DNA of 64,000 nt. It comes from Amycolatopsis sp. 2-15 (GTDB lineage Bacteria; Actinomycetota; Actinomycetes; Mycobacteriales; Pseudonocardiaceae). The position numbers and the translations under genes are program-made. Below the pieces are notes generated by a model that was given only the letters and a program-made list of their open reading frames with translations, was not told the origin of the DNA and did not search any database. Location of the stretch: NCBI RefSeq assembly GCF_030285625.1, contig NZ_CP127294.1:1002001-1066000 (forward strand). Direction: 5' to 3'. Within the stretch, counting starts at the first letter, position 1, and every line of letters starts with the position of its first letter. Of the stretch, positions 26,501-36,442 are shown one piece after another.

Positions 26501-26534
26501 AAGGGCTCCTCCCCGAACCCGGGGAGGAGCCCTT
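26501..26534 (-). terminator. Intrinsic terminator after hemD
   Basis: Perfect 14-bp arms (26501-26514, 26521-26534), 6-base loop, and on the transcribed (minus) strand a run of five T directly after the stem. One of the few textbook terminators in the window. It makes hemB a separate unit from rex-hemACD. Confidence 0.93.
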
Positions 26535-26550
26535 CGCAAACCACGAACCG

Positions 26551-28083
26551 TCAGCTACGACGCGCCCGCTTCGCCTTGCGCGGCGGCGGCAGAGCGCCCT
26601 CCGCGCGGAGCCGGGCGGCGTGCTCGGCCAGGGCGTCCACCAGGTGCGGCACGTCGGCCTTCTCCGGCTGGACGTCGACGCGCAGGCCGAATTCCACGGC
26701 GGTTTCCGCGGTCTTCGGGCCGATGCACGCGACCAGGGTGCGCGTGTGCGGCTTGCCGGCGATGCCGACCAGGTTGCGCACCGTCGAGGACGAGGTGAAG
26801 CAGACCGCGTCGAAGCCGCCGGTCTTGATCATCTCGCGGGTCTCGGCGGGCGGCGGGGCGGCGCGGACCGTGCGGTAGGCCGTGACGTCGTCGATTTCCC
26901 AGCCGCGGTCGCGCAGGCCGGCCGACAGGGTCTCGGTGGCGATGTCAGCGCGCGGCAGTAGGACGCGGTCCACGGGGTCGAGCACGTCGTCGTACGGCGG
27001 GAACTCGGCGAGCAGGCCTTCGGACGATTGCTCGCCCGACGGGATCAGCTCGGGGATGATGCCGAACGAGCGCACCTTGGCGGCCGTCGAGGCGCCGACG
27101 CAGGCGATCTTCACGCCAGAGAATGCGCGGGCGTCGAGGCCGAACTCCTCGAACTTCTCCCACACCGCGCGCACCGCGTTGGTGGAGGTGAAGACGATCC
27201 ACTGGTAGCGGCCGTCGACGAGGCCCTTCACCGAGCGCTCCATCTGCGCCGGGCTGCGGGGCGGCTCGACGGAGATCGTGGGCACCTCGTGCGAGGTCGC
27301 GCCGTGGCCGCGCAGGCGTTCGGCCATCTCACCGGCCTGCTCCTTGGTGCGCGGCACCAGGACCTTCCAGCCGTAGAGCGCGCGCGACTCCCACCACGAC
27401 AGCTTCGAGCGCTGCCCGGCGGCCTGGCCGATGGTCACGATCAGCGGGCCGACGAGCTCACCCGCGTCGTTGCCGAGGGTGGCGAGCGTGGAGTCGAGCG
27501 TGCGCTGGGTGTTGATGGTGCCGTTGGCCGTCACGGCGACGGGCGTGGACGGCGGCATGCCCTTCTCCGTGAGCCGGCTTGCGGCCTCGGCCAGGTGCGC
27601 CGAGGTGGCGTGCAGCACGAGCGGGCCGGGCTGCGCGGCGAGCGCCGCCCAGTCGACCTCCCCGCGGACGTCGACCTCGGTGTGGGTGCCGCCCAGTGCG
27701 ACACCGGCGTAGGCCGGCACCGCGGCGCCGGGCGAAACGCCCGGGATCACCTCGAACACGGCGGAAGTGCGGGCCACGGCCTGCACCTCGTTCACCACGG
27801 CGGGGGTGGTCAGCGGGTCGCCGGCGACCAGGCGCAGCACGAGCCGCCCGGCCTTTGCCTCGGTGGTCAGGTCCTTCGACACGTCGGCGGGCTCACCGAC
27901 GGCGGGCCGGACCTCGGCGCCGGGCGCGGCGAGCGCGAGGACGGTGGCGGGCACGTCGGGATCGGTCACCACGACCTCGGCCTTGGCGAGCAGCTCCTGG
28001 GCGCGGACTGTGAGCAGCCCGGCGTCACCGGGGCCCGAGCCCACGAAGGCGACGCGCCCAGCGGTCTTGCGAGCGGGGGTCAT
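26551..28083 (-). CDS. hemD: Uroporphyrinogen-III C-methyltransferase / uroporphyrinogen-III synthase fusion
   Basis: 510 residues. The N-terminal half (about 1-245) is a SAM-dependent tetrapyrrole methylase-like domain ([15 protein letters not shown] at the N-terminus, then [17 protein letters not shown]); the C-terminal half is HemD ([38 protein letters not shown]). HemD closes the hydroxymethylbilane ring with inversion of ring D. The methylase lacks some typical Cys/Arg-rich substrate-loop features, so its activity is not certain. ATG 28083 has an AGGAG 13 bases upstream. Equivalent to Rv0511. Confidence 0.92.
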   Translation of the reverse strand: MTPARKTAGRVAFVGSGPGDAGLLTVRAQELLAKAEVVVTDPDVPATVLALAAPGAEVRPAVGEPADVSKDLTTEAKAGRLVLRLVAGDPLTTPAVVNEVQAVARTSAVFEVIPGVSPGAAVPAYAGVALGGTHTEVDVRGEVDWAALAAQPGPLVLHATSAHLAEAASRLTEKGMPPSTPVAVTANGTINTQRTLDSTLATLGNDAGELVGPLIVTIGQAAGQRSKLSWWESRALYGWKVLVPRTKEQAGEMAERLRGHGATSHEVPTISVEPPRSPAQMERSVKGLVDGRYQWIVFTSTNAVRAVWEKFEEFGLDARAFSGVKIACVGASTAAKVRSFGIIPELIPSGEQSSEGLLAEFPPYDDVLDPVDRVLLPRADIATETLSAGLRDRGWEIDDVTAYRTVRAAPPPAETREMIKTGGFDAVCFTSSSTVRNLVGIAGKPHTRTLVACIGPKTAETAVEFGLRVDVQPEKADVPHLVDALAEHAARLRAEGALPPPRKAKRARRS

Positions 28084-28178
28084 CTCTGGCGTTTCTCCTG
28101 TCAGGCGGCCGGGTGCATGGGCTGCACAGTCGGCCGCAAGTGTGTGGTGCTGGTCGTTCGGGTGCGGTGCAGCGTGCG

Positions 28179-29129
28179 TCACTGGGCGGGGCCGGACAGC
28201 AGGGCGCCGGCACCCAGGTCGAGGAGCTCGGCGGCCAACGTCCGGCCGAGCTGCTCTGCCTCGGCGAAGTCGGCGAGTGCGGAAGCCCGCAGCATGTCGA
28301 CCGCGCCGTTCTCGCCCTCGACGGCCGCGGTGCCGCGCAACGAGATCCGTTCCACGACCGCGCCCTCGGAGTCGAGGTCCTCGACGATCTCGGCGAGCGC
28401 ACCCACGGGTGCGCTGCACCCCGCCTCGAGCGCGGCCAGCAGGGAACGCTCGGCCGTCACCGCGGCCCGCGTGCCCTCGTCGTCCAAACTGGACGCGAGC
28501 AGGTGCTCCACGTCCACGTCTTCGGCCCGGCACTCCACCGCCAGCGCCCCCTGTGCGGGAGCGGGCAGCATCTGGATCGGGTCGAGGGTCTCGGTGATCG
28601 CCCCCACCAGACCGATCCGGGCCAGTCCGGCACGCGCGAGCACCACGGCATCGAGCTCGCCGTCGGTCACTTTGCGCATGCGGGTATCGATATTGCCCCG
28701 AATCGGCACGATTTCCAAACCGAGGCCCAGCGCGAGCAGCTGCGAGGTGCGCCGCGGCGCCCCCGTGCCCACCTTGGAACCCGGCGGGAGCTCACCCAGC
28801 GTGAGGCCGTCGCGGGCGATCAACGCGTCGCGCGGGTCCTCGCGCGGCGGCACGGCGGCGAGCACGATGCCGGCCGCCGGCGCCGTGGGCAGGTCCTTGT
28901 ACGAGTGAACGATGACGTCGATTTCCTTGCGCAGCAAGGCCTCCCGCAGCGCCGAGGTGAAGACGCCGACGCCGATCTGCGGGATCGGCTTGCTGGAGAC
29001 GTCGCCGGGGGTGGTCACCGTGACGATCTCGACCTCGGCGCCGGTGGCGCGGATCTTGTCGGCCACGGTCTCGGTCTGCGCGACGGCGAGCTTGCTGCCC
29101 CGCGTCCCGATGCGAATCACTCTGTCCAC
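28179..29129 (-). CDS. hemC: Hydroxymethylbilane synthase (porphobilinogen deaminase)
   Basis: 316 residues. Joins four porphobilinogens into hydroxymethylbilane. Cys238 in [11 protein letters not shown] carries the dipyrromethane cofactor; the catalytic Asp is in VHSYKDLPT, and RGNIDTR binds the substrate. GTG start three bases after the hemA stop. Followed after 95 bases by hemD. Confidence 0.97.
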   Translation of the reverse strand: MDRVIRIGTRGSKLAVAQTETVADKIRATGAEVEIVTVTTPGDVSSKPIPQIGVGVFTSALREALLRKEIDVIVHSYKDLPTAPAAGIVLAAVPPREDPRDALIARDGLTLGELPPGSKVGTGAPRRTSQLLALGLGLEIVPIRGNIDTRMRKVTDGELDAVVLARAGLARIGLVGAITETLDPIQMLPAPAQGALAVECRAEDVDVEHLLASSLDDEGTRAAVTAERSLLAALEAGCSAPVGALAEIVEDLDSEGAVVERISLRGTAAVEGENGAVDMLRASALADFAEAEQLGRTLAAELLDLGAGALLSGPAQ

Positions 29130-29132
29130 TGC

Positions 29133-30449
29133 TTACTTCTTCTCGATGTCTGGCGGCACGGCGGTGGGGCTCGCCACAGCCGCGGGGGCCTGCGGGTCGA
29201 GGCAGAACAGCTCGCGCAACGCGTTGGCGTAGTCGGTGTCGGCCGTCTCGGCGGCCAGCTGCTTCACCCGCACGGTGGGCGCGTGCAGCAGTTTGTCGAC
29301 GACACGGCGAACCGTGCGGCCGACTTCTTCGCGGACCTGCGTGTCGAGGTCCGGGAGGCGGTTGTCCAGACGCAGCAGCTCCGCGTCGACCACCTCGGCC
29401 GCGCGGCGGCGCAGCGCGGTGACGGTGGGCGTGACCTCGGCGCTGCGCTGGCCGGCGAGGTAGTCGCGCACCTCGTCGAGCACGATGCCGTTGGCCTTGA
29501 TCGTCTGGCGTTCGGTGGTCGGGGCGCCGGCGTCGCGCATGCGGCGCTGGATCGTCTCGAGGTCGACGACGGTCACGTCGGCCAGCTCGGCCACGCCCGC
29601 GTCGACGTCCTTCGGCAGGCCGAGGTCGCACACCACAAGCGGGCGGCCCGCGCGGACGGGCACGTGCTCCGCCAGGAACACTGCGTCCTGCGCGCCGGTG
29701 CACGACACGACGACGTCGGCCTTCGCCACGGCGTCGGCCAGCTCGGACAGCGGCACGGCGCGCGCGGGCACGCCCTCGATCGCGGTCTTCTCGGCCAGGC
29801 GCGCGGCCTTGGCCTCGGTGCGATTGGCCACGGTGATCTCGCCGATGCCGGCCTTGCGCAGGTGCGACGCGGTGAGCGCGCCCATCGAGCCGGCGCCGAC
29901 GATCAGCGCGTGTTTGCCCAGGAGATCACCCGCGGCGGCCAGCGCCTCGGACACCACGGACGCGCCCAGCTGGTCGAGACCCGTCTCCGAGTGCACGCGC
30001 TTGCCGACGCGCAGCGTCGTCTGGATCAGCTCGTGCAGCGTGCGCCCGACGGTGCCGGCCTCACGCGCGGTGGCGTAGGCCGAGCGGACCTGGCCGAGGA
30101 TCTGCGTCTCGCCGACGACCATCGAGTCGAGGCCCGACGTCACGGAGAACAGGTGCTCGACGGCCGCACCGGCGTAGTGCACGTAGAGGTTGTCGTACAG
30201 GTCGGCGGGCTCCATGCCGGCCTGGCGGGCGAGCACGTCGGAGACGTCGTTGACGCCGCCGTGGAACGTCTCGACCACCGCGTAGACCTCGATGCGGTTG
30301 CACGTGGAGACCAGCATGGCCTCGCTCACGCTCTCCGCCTGCTGCAACTCGTGCAGGACCTTCGTGACCTCTTCGGCGGGCACGGCGGCCCGTTCGAGCG
30401 TGGTCAGCTCCGCACTTCGGTGGGAGAGCCCGACCGCCAACACGCTCAT
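29133..30449 (-). CDS. hemA: Glutamyl-tRNA reductase
   Basis: 438 residues. First step of C5 tetrapyrrole synthesis: reduces glutamyl-tRNA to glutamate-1-semialdehyde, which HemL (9070-10374) then uses. Catalytic Cys50 in [17 protein letters not shown]-binding GAGSMG; C-terminal dimerisation helix. ATG overlaps the rex stop (ATGA), so haem entry is directly coupled to the redox sensor Rex. Confidence 0.97.
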   Translation of the reverse strand: MSVLAVGLSHRSAELTTLERAAVPAEEVTKVLHELQQAESVSEAMLVSTCNRIEVYAVVETFHGGVNDVSDVLARQAGMEPADLYDNLYVHYAGAAVEHLFSVTSGLDSMVVGETQILGQVRSAYATAREAGTVGRTLHELIQTTLRVGKRVHSETGLDQLGASVVSEALAAAGDLLGKHALIVGAGSMGALTASHLRKAGIGEITVANRTEAKAARLAEKTAIEGVPARAVPLSELADAVAKADVVVSCTGAQDAVFLAEHVPVRAGRPLVVCDLGLPKDVDAGVAELADVTVVDLETIQRRMRDAGAPTTERQTIKANGIVLDEVRDYLAGQRSAEVTPTVTALRRRAAEVVDAELLRLDNRLPDLDTQVREEVGRTVRRVVDKLLHAPTVRVKQLAAETADTDYANALRELFCLDPQAPAAVASPTAVPPDIEKK

Positions 30450-31351
30450 CCGCGCACCACCATTCCAAGACCGCCGTCTGCCTGTCCGTTGCCGCCACTG
30501 CCATTGTCGATCGGCAGGCCGGCGTCGGGTAACCCGGTATTCCCCTGAATTGCCAGGGCGTCATCGGCACGGCGAGCCACGTGGAACGAGAGGATCTGCA
30601 ATTCGACCGCCAGGTCGACCTTGCGGACCTCGATGTGCGCCGGCACCTGGAGCACCACCGGCGCGAAGTTCAGTATGCACTGGACGCCGCCCGCTACCAG
30701 CCTGTCGCAAACGGACTGCGCAGCGGTAGGAGGTGTGGCGATGATCCCGATGGAAATCTGCCGTTCGGAGCAGACGCGCGGGATTTCGTCCAGGTGCGAG
30801 ACGGGCAGTCCCCCTACGGGAACCCCGACGAGGTCGGGGTCGAGGTCGAACAGCGCTTCGACGGGGAAACCGCGGCCGGGGAACCCGCCGTAGTTGGCCA
30901 GCGCGTGACCGAGGTTACCGATCCCGACCACGGCGACGCGGTGCTGGCGGGTGAGGCCGAGGATGCGTTCGATCTGGCTGACCAGCACCTGCACCTCGTA
31001 GCCGACGCCACGCGTGCCGTACGAGCCGAGGTAGGAGAGGTCCTTGCGCAGCTTGGCGGAGTTCACGCCCGCGGACGCGGAGAGCTCTTCGCTGGCGACG
31101 GTGGTCGCACCCTGCTCCGCCATGCCCGACAGGACCCGGAGGTACACGGCGAGGCGCGCGACGGCCGCTTCGGGGATCTGCTTGGCGCGGACGGCCGTCT
31201 CGACGGCGCTGTCGACCGCGGGCATCTCCGCCGTGGGCGCGTTGTCGGCATCAGGCGCTGCCCGCCGGGCGCGGCCGTTGCCCTTCGCGGCCCGGCGGGG
31301 TGGTTCAGCGGGCGGTTCGGCACCGCTGCGCCTCCCCCGCTGTGTCACCAC
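30446..31351 (-). CDS. rex: Redox-sensing transcriptional repressor Rex
   Basis: 301 residues: a 50-60-residue basic, disordered extension, then the Rex winged helix ([38 protein letters not shown]) and a Rossmann NADH/NAD sensor ([17 protein letters not shown]). Rex leaves DNA when NADH/NAD rises and in Streptomyces controls rex-hemACD and respiratory genes. An AGGAG abuts the GTG at 31360 but is eight bases from GTG 31351, so the latter is chosen. A Rex-type operator lies 100 bases upstream. Confidence 0.93.
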   Translation of the reverse strand: MVTQRGRRSGAEPPAEPPRRAAKGNGRARRAAPDADNAPTAEMPAVDSAVETAVRAKQIPEAAVARLAVYLRVLSGMAEQGATTVASEELSASAGVNSAKLRKDLSYLGSYGTRGVGYEVQVLVSQIERILGLTRQHRVAVVGIGNLGHALANYGGFPGRGFPVEALFDLDPDLVGVPVGGLPVSHLDEIPRVCSERQISIGIIATPPTAAQSVCDRLVAGGVQCILNFAPVVLQVPAHIEVRKVDLAVELQILSFHVARRADDALAIQGNTGLPDAGLPIDNGSGGNGQADGGLGMVVRG

Positions 31352-31450
31352 GCCGGCCACTCCTCAAGATTGGGTCGCATCTCTTGACCCCGCGACTGGA
31401 GTCCGGTTCAATGCCGGGCTTTTGCGGGACGGGTTACTACGGTAGTCCAC

Positions 31451-31468
31451 TTGTGAACGCACGCACAA
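31451..31468. promoter_or_regulatory. Rex operator (ROP) upstream of rex
   Basis: TTGTGAACGCACGCACAA: perfect TTGTG and CACAA half-sites with the 8-base spacing of the Streptomyces ROP consensus (TTGTGAA-N4-TTCACAA). It is about 100 bases before the rex start, so rex-hemACD should be autoregulated by NADH/NAD. Confidence 0.9.
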
Positions 31469-31574
31469 AGTCACTGGTCATCGACATGACGCGACGCACA
31501 CCTGCGCCCGATCAGGTGACAGCGGCGCGGGCGGCGTCGAGTGGCGGGCCCGGCCGGGCAAGATCGTCCGCGCC

Positions 31575-31808
31575 TTGCCCGCGTTTCGGAGGTTGTTCAG
31601 GCTGTCGGCCACCCACTGGATCTGGTACGTCTTCTCCCCGATCGTCGTCATCGGCGGCGCCTACCTGTACTACCGGCGCTACCAGCGCCACCGCGCCGCC
31701 ATCCGGTCCTTCGCCGCCGAACGCGGCTGGTCCTACACCGAACGCGAGCCCGACCTGGTGGGCCGCTGCTACGGCCGCCCGTTCGAGTGGGTCACCCGCG
31801 GCCGCTGA
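31575..31808 (+). CDS. Small membrane protein, probably a truncated remnant
   Basis: Up to 77 residues from a TTG: one membrane helix (WIWYVFSPIVVIGGAYLYY) then RSFAAERGWSYTEREPDLVGR, which resembles the start of a longer soluble domain in actinobacterial proteins of about 200 residues. The sequence stops soon after, so a 3' truncation is likely. No good start codon with a ribosome site is visible. Third-position G/C is high, so the frame was coding until recently. Confidence 0.45.
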   Translation: MPAFRRLFRLSATHWIWYVFSPIVVIGGAYLYYRRYQRHRAAIRSFAAERGWSYTEREPDLVGRCYGRPFEWVTRGR

Positions 31809-31833
31809 GGCCCGCTCCGGCTGTGCCAGCGCG

Positions 31834-31882
31834 CCCCAATGTGGCGTTCGGTGCGCTCAACGCAACCAATGCCGCATTGGGG
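31834..31882. terminator. Long hairpin between convergent genes
   Basis: 22-base arms (31834-31855, 31861-31882) with four mismatches around a CTCAA loop; the outer 8 bp (CCCCAATG/CATTGGGG) are perfect. It lies between the small membrane protein gene and the molybdoenzyme gene. It looks like a mobile or repeated intergenic hairpin as much as a terminator. Confidence 0.65.
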
Positions 31883-31911
31883 TGCTTCGGGCGCGCTGGG
31901 CTGAAGGCCCG

Positions 31912-33474
31912 TCAGGCGTTCACCATCACCGAGTGCCAGCCCGAAGCGCCGTCCGGCACCGGCTCCGCGGCCTGGTCCGTCTGCGTGTAGCCCGACTGGT
32001 CGGTCGCGCGCACCGTCACCGTGTGGCTGCCCGAGGGCACGGCCAGGTCGGTCCACCACATGCGCCAGGTGTCCTTGTTGACCTCGGTCGACAGGGTGGT
32101 CGGCTGCCACGGGCCCTGGTCCACGCGCACCTCGACCTTGGCGATGCCGATGTGCTGGGCCCACGCCGTGCCAGCGACGCGCAGCTTGCCCGAGGTCACC
32201 TTGGCGGTGTCGATGCGCGACTCGGTCTTGATGGGCGCCTGTTCGGCCCAGCCGCGCTGCAGCCAGTAGGACTGGCGGTCGTCCCACTTGGCGAACTCGA
32301 GGCTGGTGACCCACTTCGTCGCGGAGACGTAGCCGTACAGACCCGGAATGACAATCCGCGCGGGGAAACCGTGTTCGACGGGCAGGGGTTCGCCGTTCAT
32401 GCCGATGGCGAGCATGGCGCCGCGCGTCGGGTCGAGGGCGATCTTGGCCGGGGTGCTGCAGGTGAAGCCGTCGATGCTCGTCGCGTACATCTGTTCCGCG
32501 CCCGATTGCACGCCGGCCGCGTCGAGCAGGTCGACGAGGTCCACGCCGATGAACTTGGCCGTGGAGATCAGATCCCCGCCGACTTCGTTCGAGACGCAGG
32601 TCATGGTGATCTCGCGCTCGACCAGGGGCCGCGAGCGGATGTCGTTGTAGGAGAACGAAACCTCGCGGTTGACGAGGCCGTGGATCTTCAGGTTCCACTC
32701 CTCGGTGCGCACCTGCGGCACCACGAACGCCGTGTCGATGCGGTAGAAGTCCGAGTTCGGCGTGATGAACGGCGGCGAGCCCAGCTTCTGGAAATCGGCG
32801 TCCGGCGGCAGCGGCGGGGCCTTGCGCGCGGCGACGAGCGGCCCCACGGCCGCACGCGAGGTGTCGGCGCTGCCCGTGCCCGAGATCACCTGCCCGGCGA
32901 CGGCCGCGACCCCCGCGCCCGCCGCGACGCCGATTCCGCGGGACAGGACCTGCCGCCGCGTCGGCCCCTTCGGCGGGCGGCTCTCGTCGAACGCCGGCGG
33001 CAGTGCGTAGTGGTGCAGCCAGGTGAAGACGAACGCCGAAGCCGCCAGTGACACCACGGGCGCCAGCAGCGCGAGCTGCCCGACGTCGGTGCGCTCGTAG
33101 ACCGCCGCGACACCGGCGATGCCCAGCAGCACCACCACGATCTGGCCGCCCCGCGGCGTGCGGCGCGAAACCTGCCCGGCCAGCACCGCGAACAGCACCA
33201 GCACCACGGCCAGGCCGATCTTCAGCACGGTCTTGTCCGCCGTGCCCAGTGTCCGCTCCGCCCACACCACCACGGCGTGCGGACTGTGCGCGATCACGAA
33301 GTCGGCGACGGCCACGAACGGTGACGCGTTGTAACCGACGAAGCCGGCGATGAGGTGCCCCACGCCCAATGCGGTGATCAAGGCCGCCAGCCCGACCAAC
33401 GACGCGATCGGCAACGACAGCCGCCGCGGCTCCGGGGGTTTGACGGTTTGCGGGGCTTCCTTCAACACGCTCAC
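31912..33474 (-). CDS. Membrane-anchored molybdopterin oxidoreductase, sulfite oxidase family
   Basis: 520 residues. Residues 20-160 hold about four membrane helices; then a twin-arginine-like RRQVLSRGIGVAAG near 174-187, and the oxidoreductase molybdopterin-binding domain with the molybdenum ligand Cys293 (MTCVSNEVGG) and a C-terminal Mo-co dimerisation (Ig-like) domain. Physiological electron acceptor and substrate unknown. The RR motif after the membrane part suggests Tat insertion of the catalytic domain to the outer face. GTG start. Confidence 0.9.
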   Translation of the reverse strand: MSVLKEAPQTVKPPEPRRLSLPIASLVGLAALITALGVGHLIAGFVGYNASPFVAVADFVIAHSPHAVVVWAERTLGTADKTVLKIGLAVVLVLFAVLAGQVSRRTPRGGQIVVVLLGIAGVAAVYERTDVGQLALLAPVVSLAASAFVFTWLHHYALPPAFDESRPPKGPTRRQVLSRGIGVAAGAGVAAVAGQVISGTGSADTSRAAVGPLVAARKAPPLPPDADFQKLGSPPFITPNSDFYRIDTAFVVPQVRTEEWNLKIHGLVNREVSFSYNDIRSRPLVEREITMTCVSNEVGGDLISTAKFIGVDLVDLLDAAGVQSGAEQMYATSIDGFTCSTPAKIALDPTRGAMLAIGMNGEPLPVEHGFPARIVIPGLYGYVSATKWVTSLEFAKWDDRQSYWLQRGWAEQAPIKTESRIDTAKVTSGKLRVAGTAWAQHIGIAKVEVRVDQGPWQPTTLSTEVNKDTWRMWWTDLAVPSGSHTVTVRATDQSGYTQTDQAAEPVPDGASGWHSVMVNA

Positions 33475-33556
33475 CCCACCATCTTCGGCGGGCTCAGGCC
33501 CCGGGACCGTCCGGAACCCTTACGACTTGATTACCGCACCGGACTATCCGGTGAAA

Positions 33557-33796
33557 CTATCCGGCCAACGCCCGGCGGAACCGCTCTTCCTCCACGCGCC
33601 AGTACCCGTGTTCCGCACCGTCGATGAGGATCACCGGAACCTGGTCGCCGTACTCGGCTCGCCACTCGGCGTCACTGTCGACGTCCGCGAGCTCCCACGG
33701 CACGTCGAGCTCACCGCAGATCCGCGCGACGTCGGCCTCGGCCACCTCGCAGAGGTGGCAGCCGGCGCGCGTCATCACCGTCACCTGATGCACCAC
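33557..33796 (-). CDS. Glutaredoxin-like protein (DUF836)
   Basis: 79 residues with the dithiol site CHLC near the N-terminus (TRAGCHLCEVAEA) and the cis-Pro QVPVILIDG. Thiol-disulfide exchange in the cytoplasm; in a mycothiol-using organism the reductant may be mycothiol or thioredoxin. Starts with two tandem GTG codons. Corresponds to Rv0508, next to hemA in mycobacteria; here the molybdoenzyme and small ORF have been inserted between. Confidence 0.88.
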   Translation of the reverse strand: MVHQVTVMTRAGCHLCEVAEADVARICGELDVPWELADVDSDAEWRAEYGDQVPVILIDGAEHGYWRVEEERFRRALAG

Positions 33797-33813
33797 CGCA
33801 GTCTAGAACCGCG

Positions 33814-35304
33814 TCAGCGCAGCTTCAGCCGCCGCAGCTTCCCGGTGGCCGAGTGCGGCAGGTTCTCCACGAACTCCACGAGGTGCGGCACCTTGTACCC
33901 GGCCAGGTTCGCCGCGCACTGGTCACTCACCTGCTGCTCGGACAGGGCCGCGCCCTCGGCCGGCACCACGACCGCCTTCACGGCCTCGCCGCTGCGCTCG
34001 TCGACGACCCCGACCACGGCGACCTCCGCCACGCCCGGCAGCCGCGAGATCACGTCCTCGACCTCGTGGGGGTAGACGTTGAAGCCGTTGACGATGATCA
34101 GGTCGTTGGCTCGGTCGACCAGGTGCAGGTCGCCGTCGAGGTCGAGGTAACCGACGTCACCGGTGCGGAACCAGCCCTCGGCGTCGGGGCCGTGCGCGCC
34201 GTCGGGCCAGTAGCCGGAGAACAGGTTCGCGCCGCGGATCGACACCAGGCCGGTGTCGCCACCGGACTCGAAGACGTCGGCGACGTCGTCCGGGTCGAGC
34301 GGCACGCCCTCCTCGGTGCCGTCGCTGTCCACCAGCCGCAGCTCGATGCCGGGCAGCGGCCGCCCGACCGAGCCGGGCTTCGGGTAGCCCGTGACCAGCG
34401 TCGACGTGACCACGGGCGCGCATTCGGTGAGGCCGTAGCCCTCGTAGACGTCGTGGCCGGTGGCCTCGCGGATCGCCGCCAGCACGCGCGGGTGCAGCGG
34501 CGCGGCGCCCGAGGTCAGCATCCGCACGGTCGCGAGCCCGCGCGCCAGCTCCTCGGCGCCGAGGTCGGCGAACTCGGTGTACATGGTCGGCACGCCGGCG
34601 ATCGAGGTGACGCGGTGCTCGGCGCAGTCGTCGAGCGTCTTCGCCGGCTCGAAACGCTCCGAGAGCACCAGCGTCGCGCCCACGGACGTCGCTTGAAGCA
34701 GGCCGGGCCCGAGGCCGTAGACGTGGAAGAGCGGGATGGTCACGAGCACGCGGTCCTCGTGCACCAGCACGCCCTCCACGCGGCTGAGCTGCTCGAGGTT
34801 CGCCAGCAGCGCGCGGTGCGAAAGCAGCACACCACGCGGCGGGCCGGTGGTGCCGGAGGTGTAGGAGATCACCGCGATGTCCTCGCCGGCGCGGCCGAGG
34901 TCCACGGGGTCGCCCCCGAGCTCGCCGCGCGGCGACAACGCCGTGAGGACTTCGGGCAGCTCGGTGTCGTCCACGTCGCCGCGCTGGATCACGAACCGCG
35001 GATCGCAGTGCGTCAGCAGCTGTTCCAGCTCCGGCGCGGGCGCCTGCGGGGACAACGGCACCGCGATCGCGCCGGCGCGCAGCACCCCGTACAGGGCGAC
35101 GGCGAAATCCGCCGACGTCGGCAGCCGCAGCACGACCCGGTCGCCCGGCTCCACGCCGGCTTCCACGAGCCGCCGCGCCTGCGCGTGAGCCGCCTCGTCG
35201 AGCTCCCGCCAGGTGAGCGTGGCCCCCGTGCCGGTCTCGGTGATGGCCGTTTCGTCCGCCCACCTGGCCGCCGCCTCGGTGAGCAGCTGCGCGACACCCT
35301 CCAC
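33814..35304 (-). CDS. AMP-binding acyl-CoA ligase
   Basis: 496 residues of the ANL superfamily. P-loop SYTSGTTGPPRGVLLSH, A5 motif GYGLTECAP, A7 GWFRTGDVGYLD and the catalytic lysine near the C-terminus in HSATGKLRRLK. Likely a medium/long-chain fatty acid CoA ligase; substrate is not readable. Start GTG 35304 has GGAAGG seven bases upstream. Stop lies 17 bases before the glutaredoxin start. Confidence 0.88.
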   Translation of the reverse strand: MEGVAQLLTEAAARWADETAITETGTGATLTWRELDEAAHAQARRLVEAGVEPGDRVVLRLPTSADFAVALYGVLRAGAIAVPLSPQAPAPELEQLLTHCDPRFVIQRGDVDDTELPEVLTALSPRGELGGDPVDLGRAGEDIAVISYTSGTTGPPRGVLLSHRALLANLEQLSRVEGVLVHEDRVLVTIPLFHVYGLGPGLLQATSVGATLVLSERFEPAKTLDDCAEHRVTSIAGVPTMYTEFADLGAEELARGLATVRMLTSGAAPLHPRVLAAIREATGHDVYEGYGLTECAPVVTSTLVTGYPKPGSVGRPLPGIELRLVDSDGTEEGVPLDPDDVADVFESGGDTGLVSIRGANLFSGYWPDGAHGPDAEGWFRTGDVGYLDLDGDLHLVDRANDLIIVNGFNVYPHEVEDVISRLPGVAEVAVVGVVDERSGEAVKAVVVPAEGAALSEQQVSDQCAANLAGYKVPHLVEFVENLPHSATGKLRRLKLR

Positions 35305-35484
35305 CCGGCCCCCTTCCTGCTGTAGCCCTTTTGTCATCTTGTCACCCGTAACGGGGATGCCGCGCGATCGTCGCACCTCCGGTACCGCGGGACCTCTACC
35401 TACTTCGCGGTAACTACACGTATGCTGCACTGCGTCGCCGGGTGGCGTTGATCACTGCCGGGTGACGCGAGGGAGGGAGTCGCC

Positions 35485-35619
35485 GTGACGAACTTGCTGG
35501 TCCACACAGTTGTGGGACACGTTCAGCGGCCCGCTCCTGTTCGCGTGGGAGACGGGCGCACAGCTCGCCGCGAAGGCCGCCCGCCCGGCCTTCGGACCGC
35601 AGGAGGTGCCGCCCTGTGA
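35485..35619 (+). other. Possible leader ORF upstream of bldN-like gene
   Basis: A GTG with strong GGGAGGGAG upstream opens a 44-codon frame whose TGA overlaps the bldN GTG (GTGA), which would couple translation. However, third-position G/C is mixed in this frame and near 95% in the next frame (35510-35615, starting WDTFSGPLLFAWETG). Either a coupled leader peptide, or the relic of an N-terminal extension of the sigma factor broken by a frameshift. Confidence 0.4.
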
Positions 35620-36320
35620 CCCTGCCGACCACCGCGAGCCGCGGCCCCGTCGTGATGTTCGCCGAACGTGCGTTCGGGCGGCCCGCCGCCGTCCCGCTGA
35701 CCCGTGCGACCGAGGCCGCGCCGGTCCCGGACCCCGCCGAAGCCGCCAAGATCGAGGCGTGGGACCTCGTCCGCGAGGCGCAGGAGGGCGACTCCTCGGC
35801 GTTCGGAAAGCTCTACGACCGGTATGTCGACGTCGTCTACCGCTACGCGCTGTTCCGCCTCGGCGACCGCGAGCTGGCCGAGGACGTCACGAGCGAGACG
35901 TTCCTGCGCGCGCTGCGCCGGATCACGTCGGTGAGCTACCAGGGCCGTGACGTCGGCGCCTGGTTCGTCACGATCGCCCGCAACCTGATCCTCGACCACG
36001 TGAAGTCGAGCCGCTTCCGCCTCGAGGTCGTGACCGACGAGGTGAGCGAGCCGGGCGCGGCACCGGTTTCGGCCGTCGGGCCGGCCGCGCAGGCCGGGCC
36101 GGAGCAGCAGGCCATCGCGGGCGCCACGCGCGCGGAGCTGCTGCGCTGCGTCGCCGAGCTGGGCGAGGACCAGCGCGAGTGCATCGTGCTGCGGTTCCTG
36201 CAGGGGCTGTCGGTCGCGGAGACGGCCCAGGTGATGCACCGCAACGAGGGCGCGATCAAGGCGCTGCAGCACCGCGCTGTCCGCCGTCTGGCCCAATTGC
36301 TGCCCACCGGGCTGCGCTGA
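35616..36320 (+). CDS. bldN: BldN-like ECF sigma factor
   Basis: 234 residues. Region 2 (AFGKLYDRYVDVVYRYALFRLG, then AEDVTSETFLRALRRI) and region 4 (RECIVLRFLQGLSVAETA, EGAIKALQHRAVRRLAQLLP) closely match Streptomyces BldN, including the linker phrase KSSRFRLEV. BldN drives chaplin/rodlin and aerial-hypha genes in Streptomyces. The first 45 residues are a variable extension; Streptomyces BldN is made as a proprotein. GTG 35616 has AGGAGG at 35601-35606. An anti-sigma gene follows. Confidence 0.9.
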   Translation: MTLPTTASRGPVVMFAERAFGRPAAVPLTRATEAAPVPDPAEAAKIEAWDLVREAQEGDSSAFGKLYDRYVDVVYRYALFRLGDRELAEDVTSETFLRALRRITSVSYQGRDVGAWFVTIARNLILDHVKSSRFRLEVVTDEVSEPGAAPVSAVGPAAQAGPEQQAIAGATRAELLRCVAELGEDQRECIVLRFLQGLSVAETAQVMHRNEGAIKALQHRAVRRLAQLLPTGLR

Positions 36321-36442
36321 CTTTTTCACGTCCCGGCGCAACCGTAACTTCTTCGTCTTCTTAATCGTTTCTCCACGCAGACCGGCTGTCAGGGCCGGGG
36401 CTGGTAGAGCTTTGTGAAGCTTTGTGGAGACGGAGCAGCACC

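Noticed and set aside
28113..30548. An 811-residue plus-strand frame through hemC and hemA
   Set aside because: Mirror frame of two unmistakable haem genes; His/Arg/Gly-rich composition and no family resemblance.
33475..33556. Direct repeat CTATCCGG twice, upstream of the molybdoenzyme gene
   Set aside because: Eight bases only, one copy inside the glutaredoxin 3' end; likely chance.
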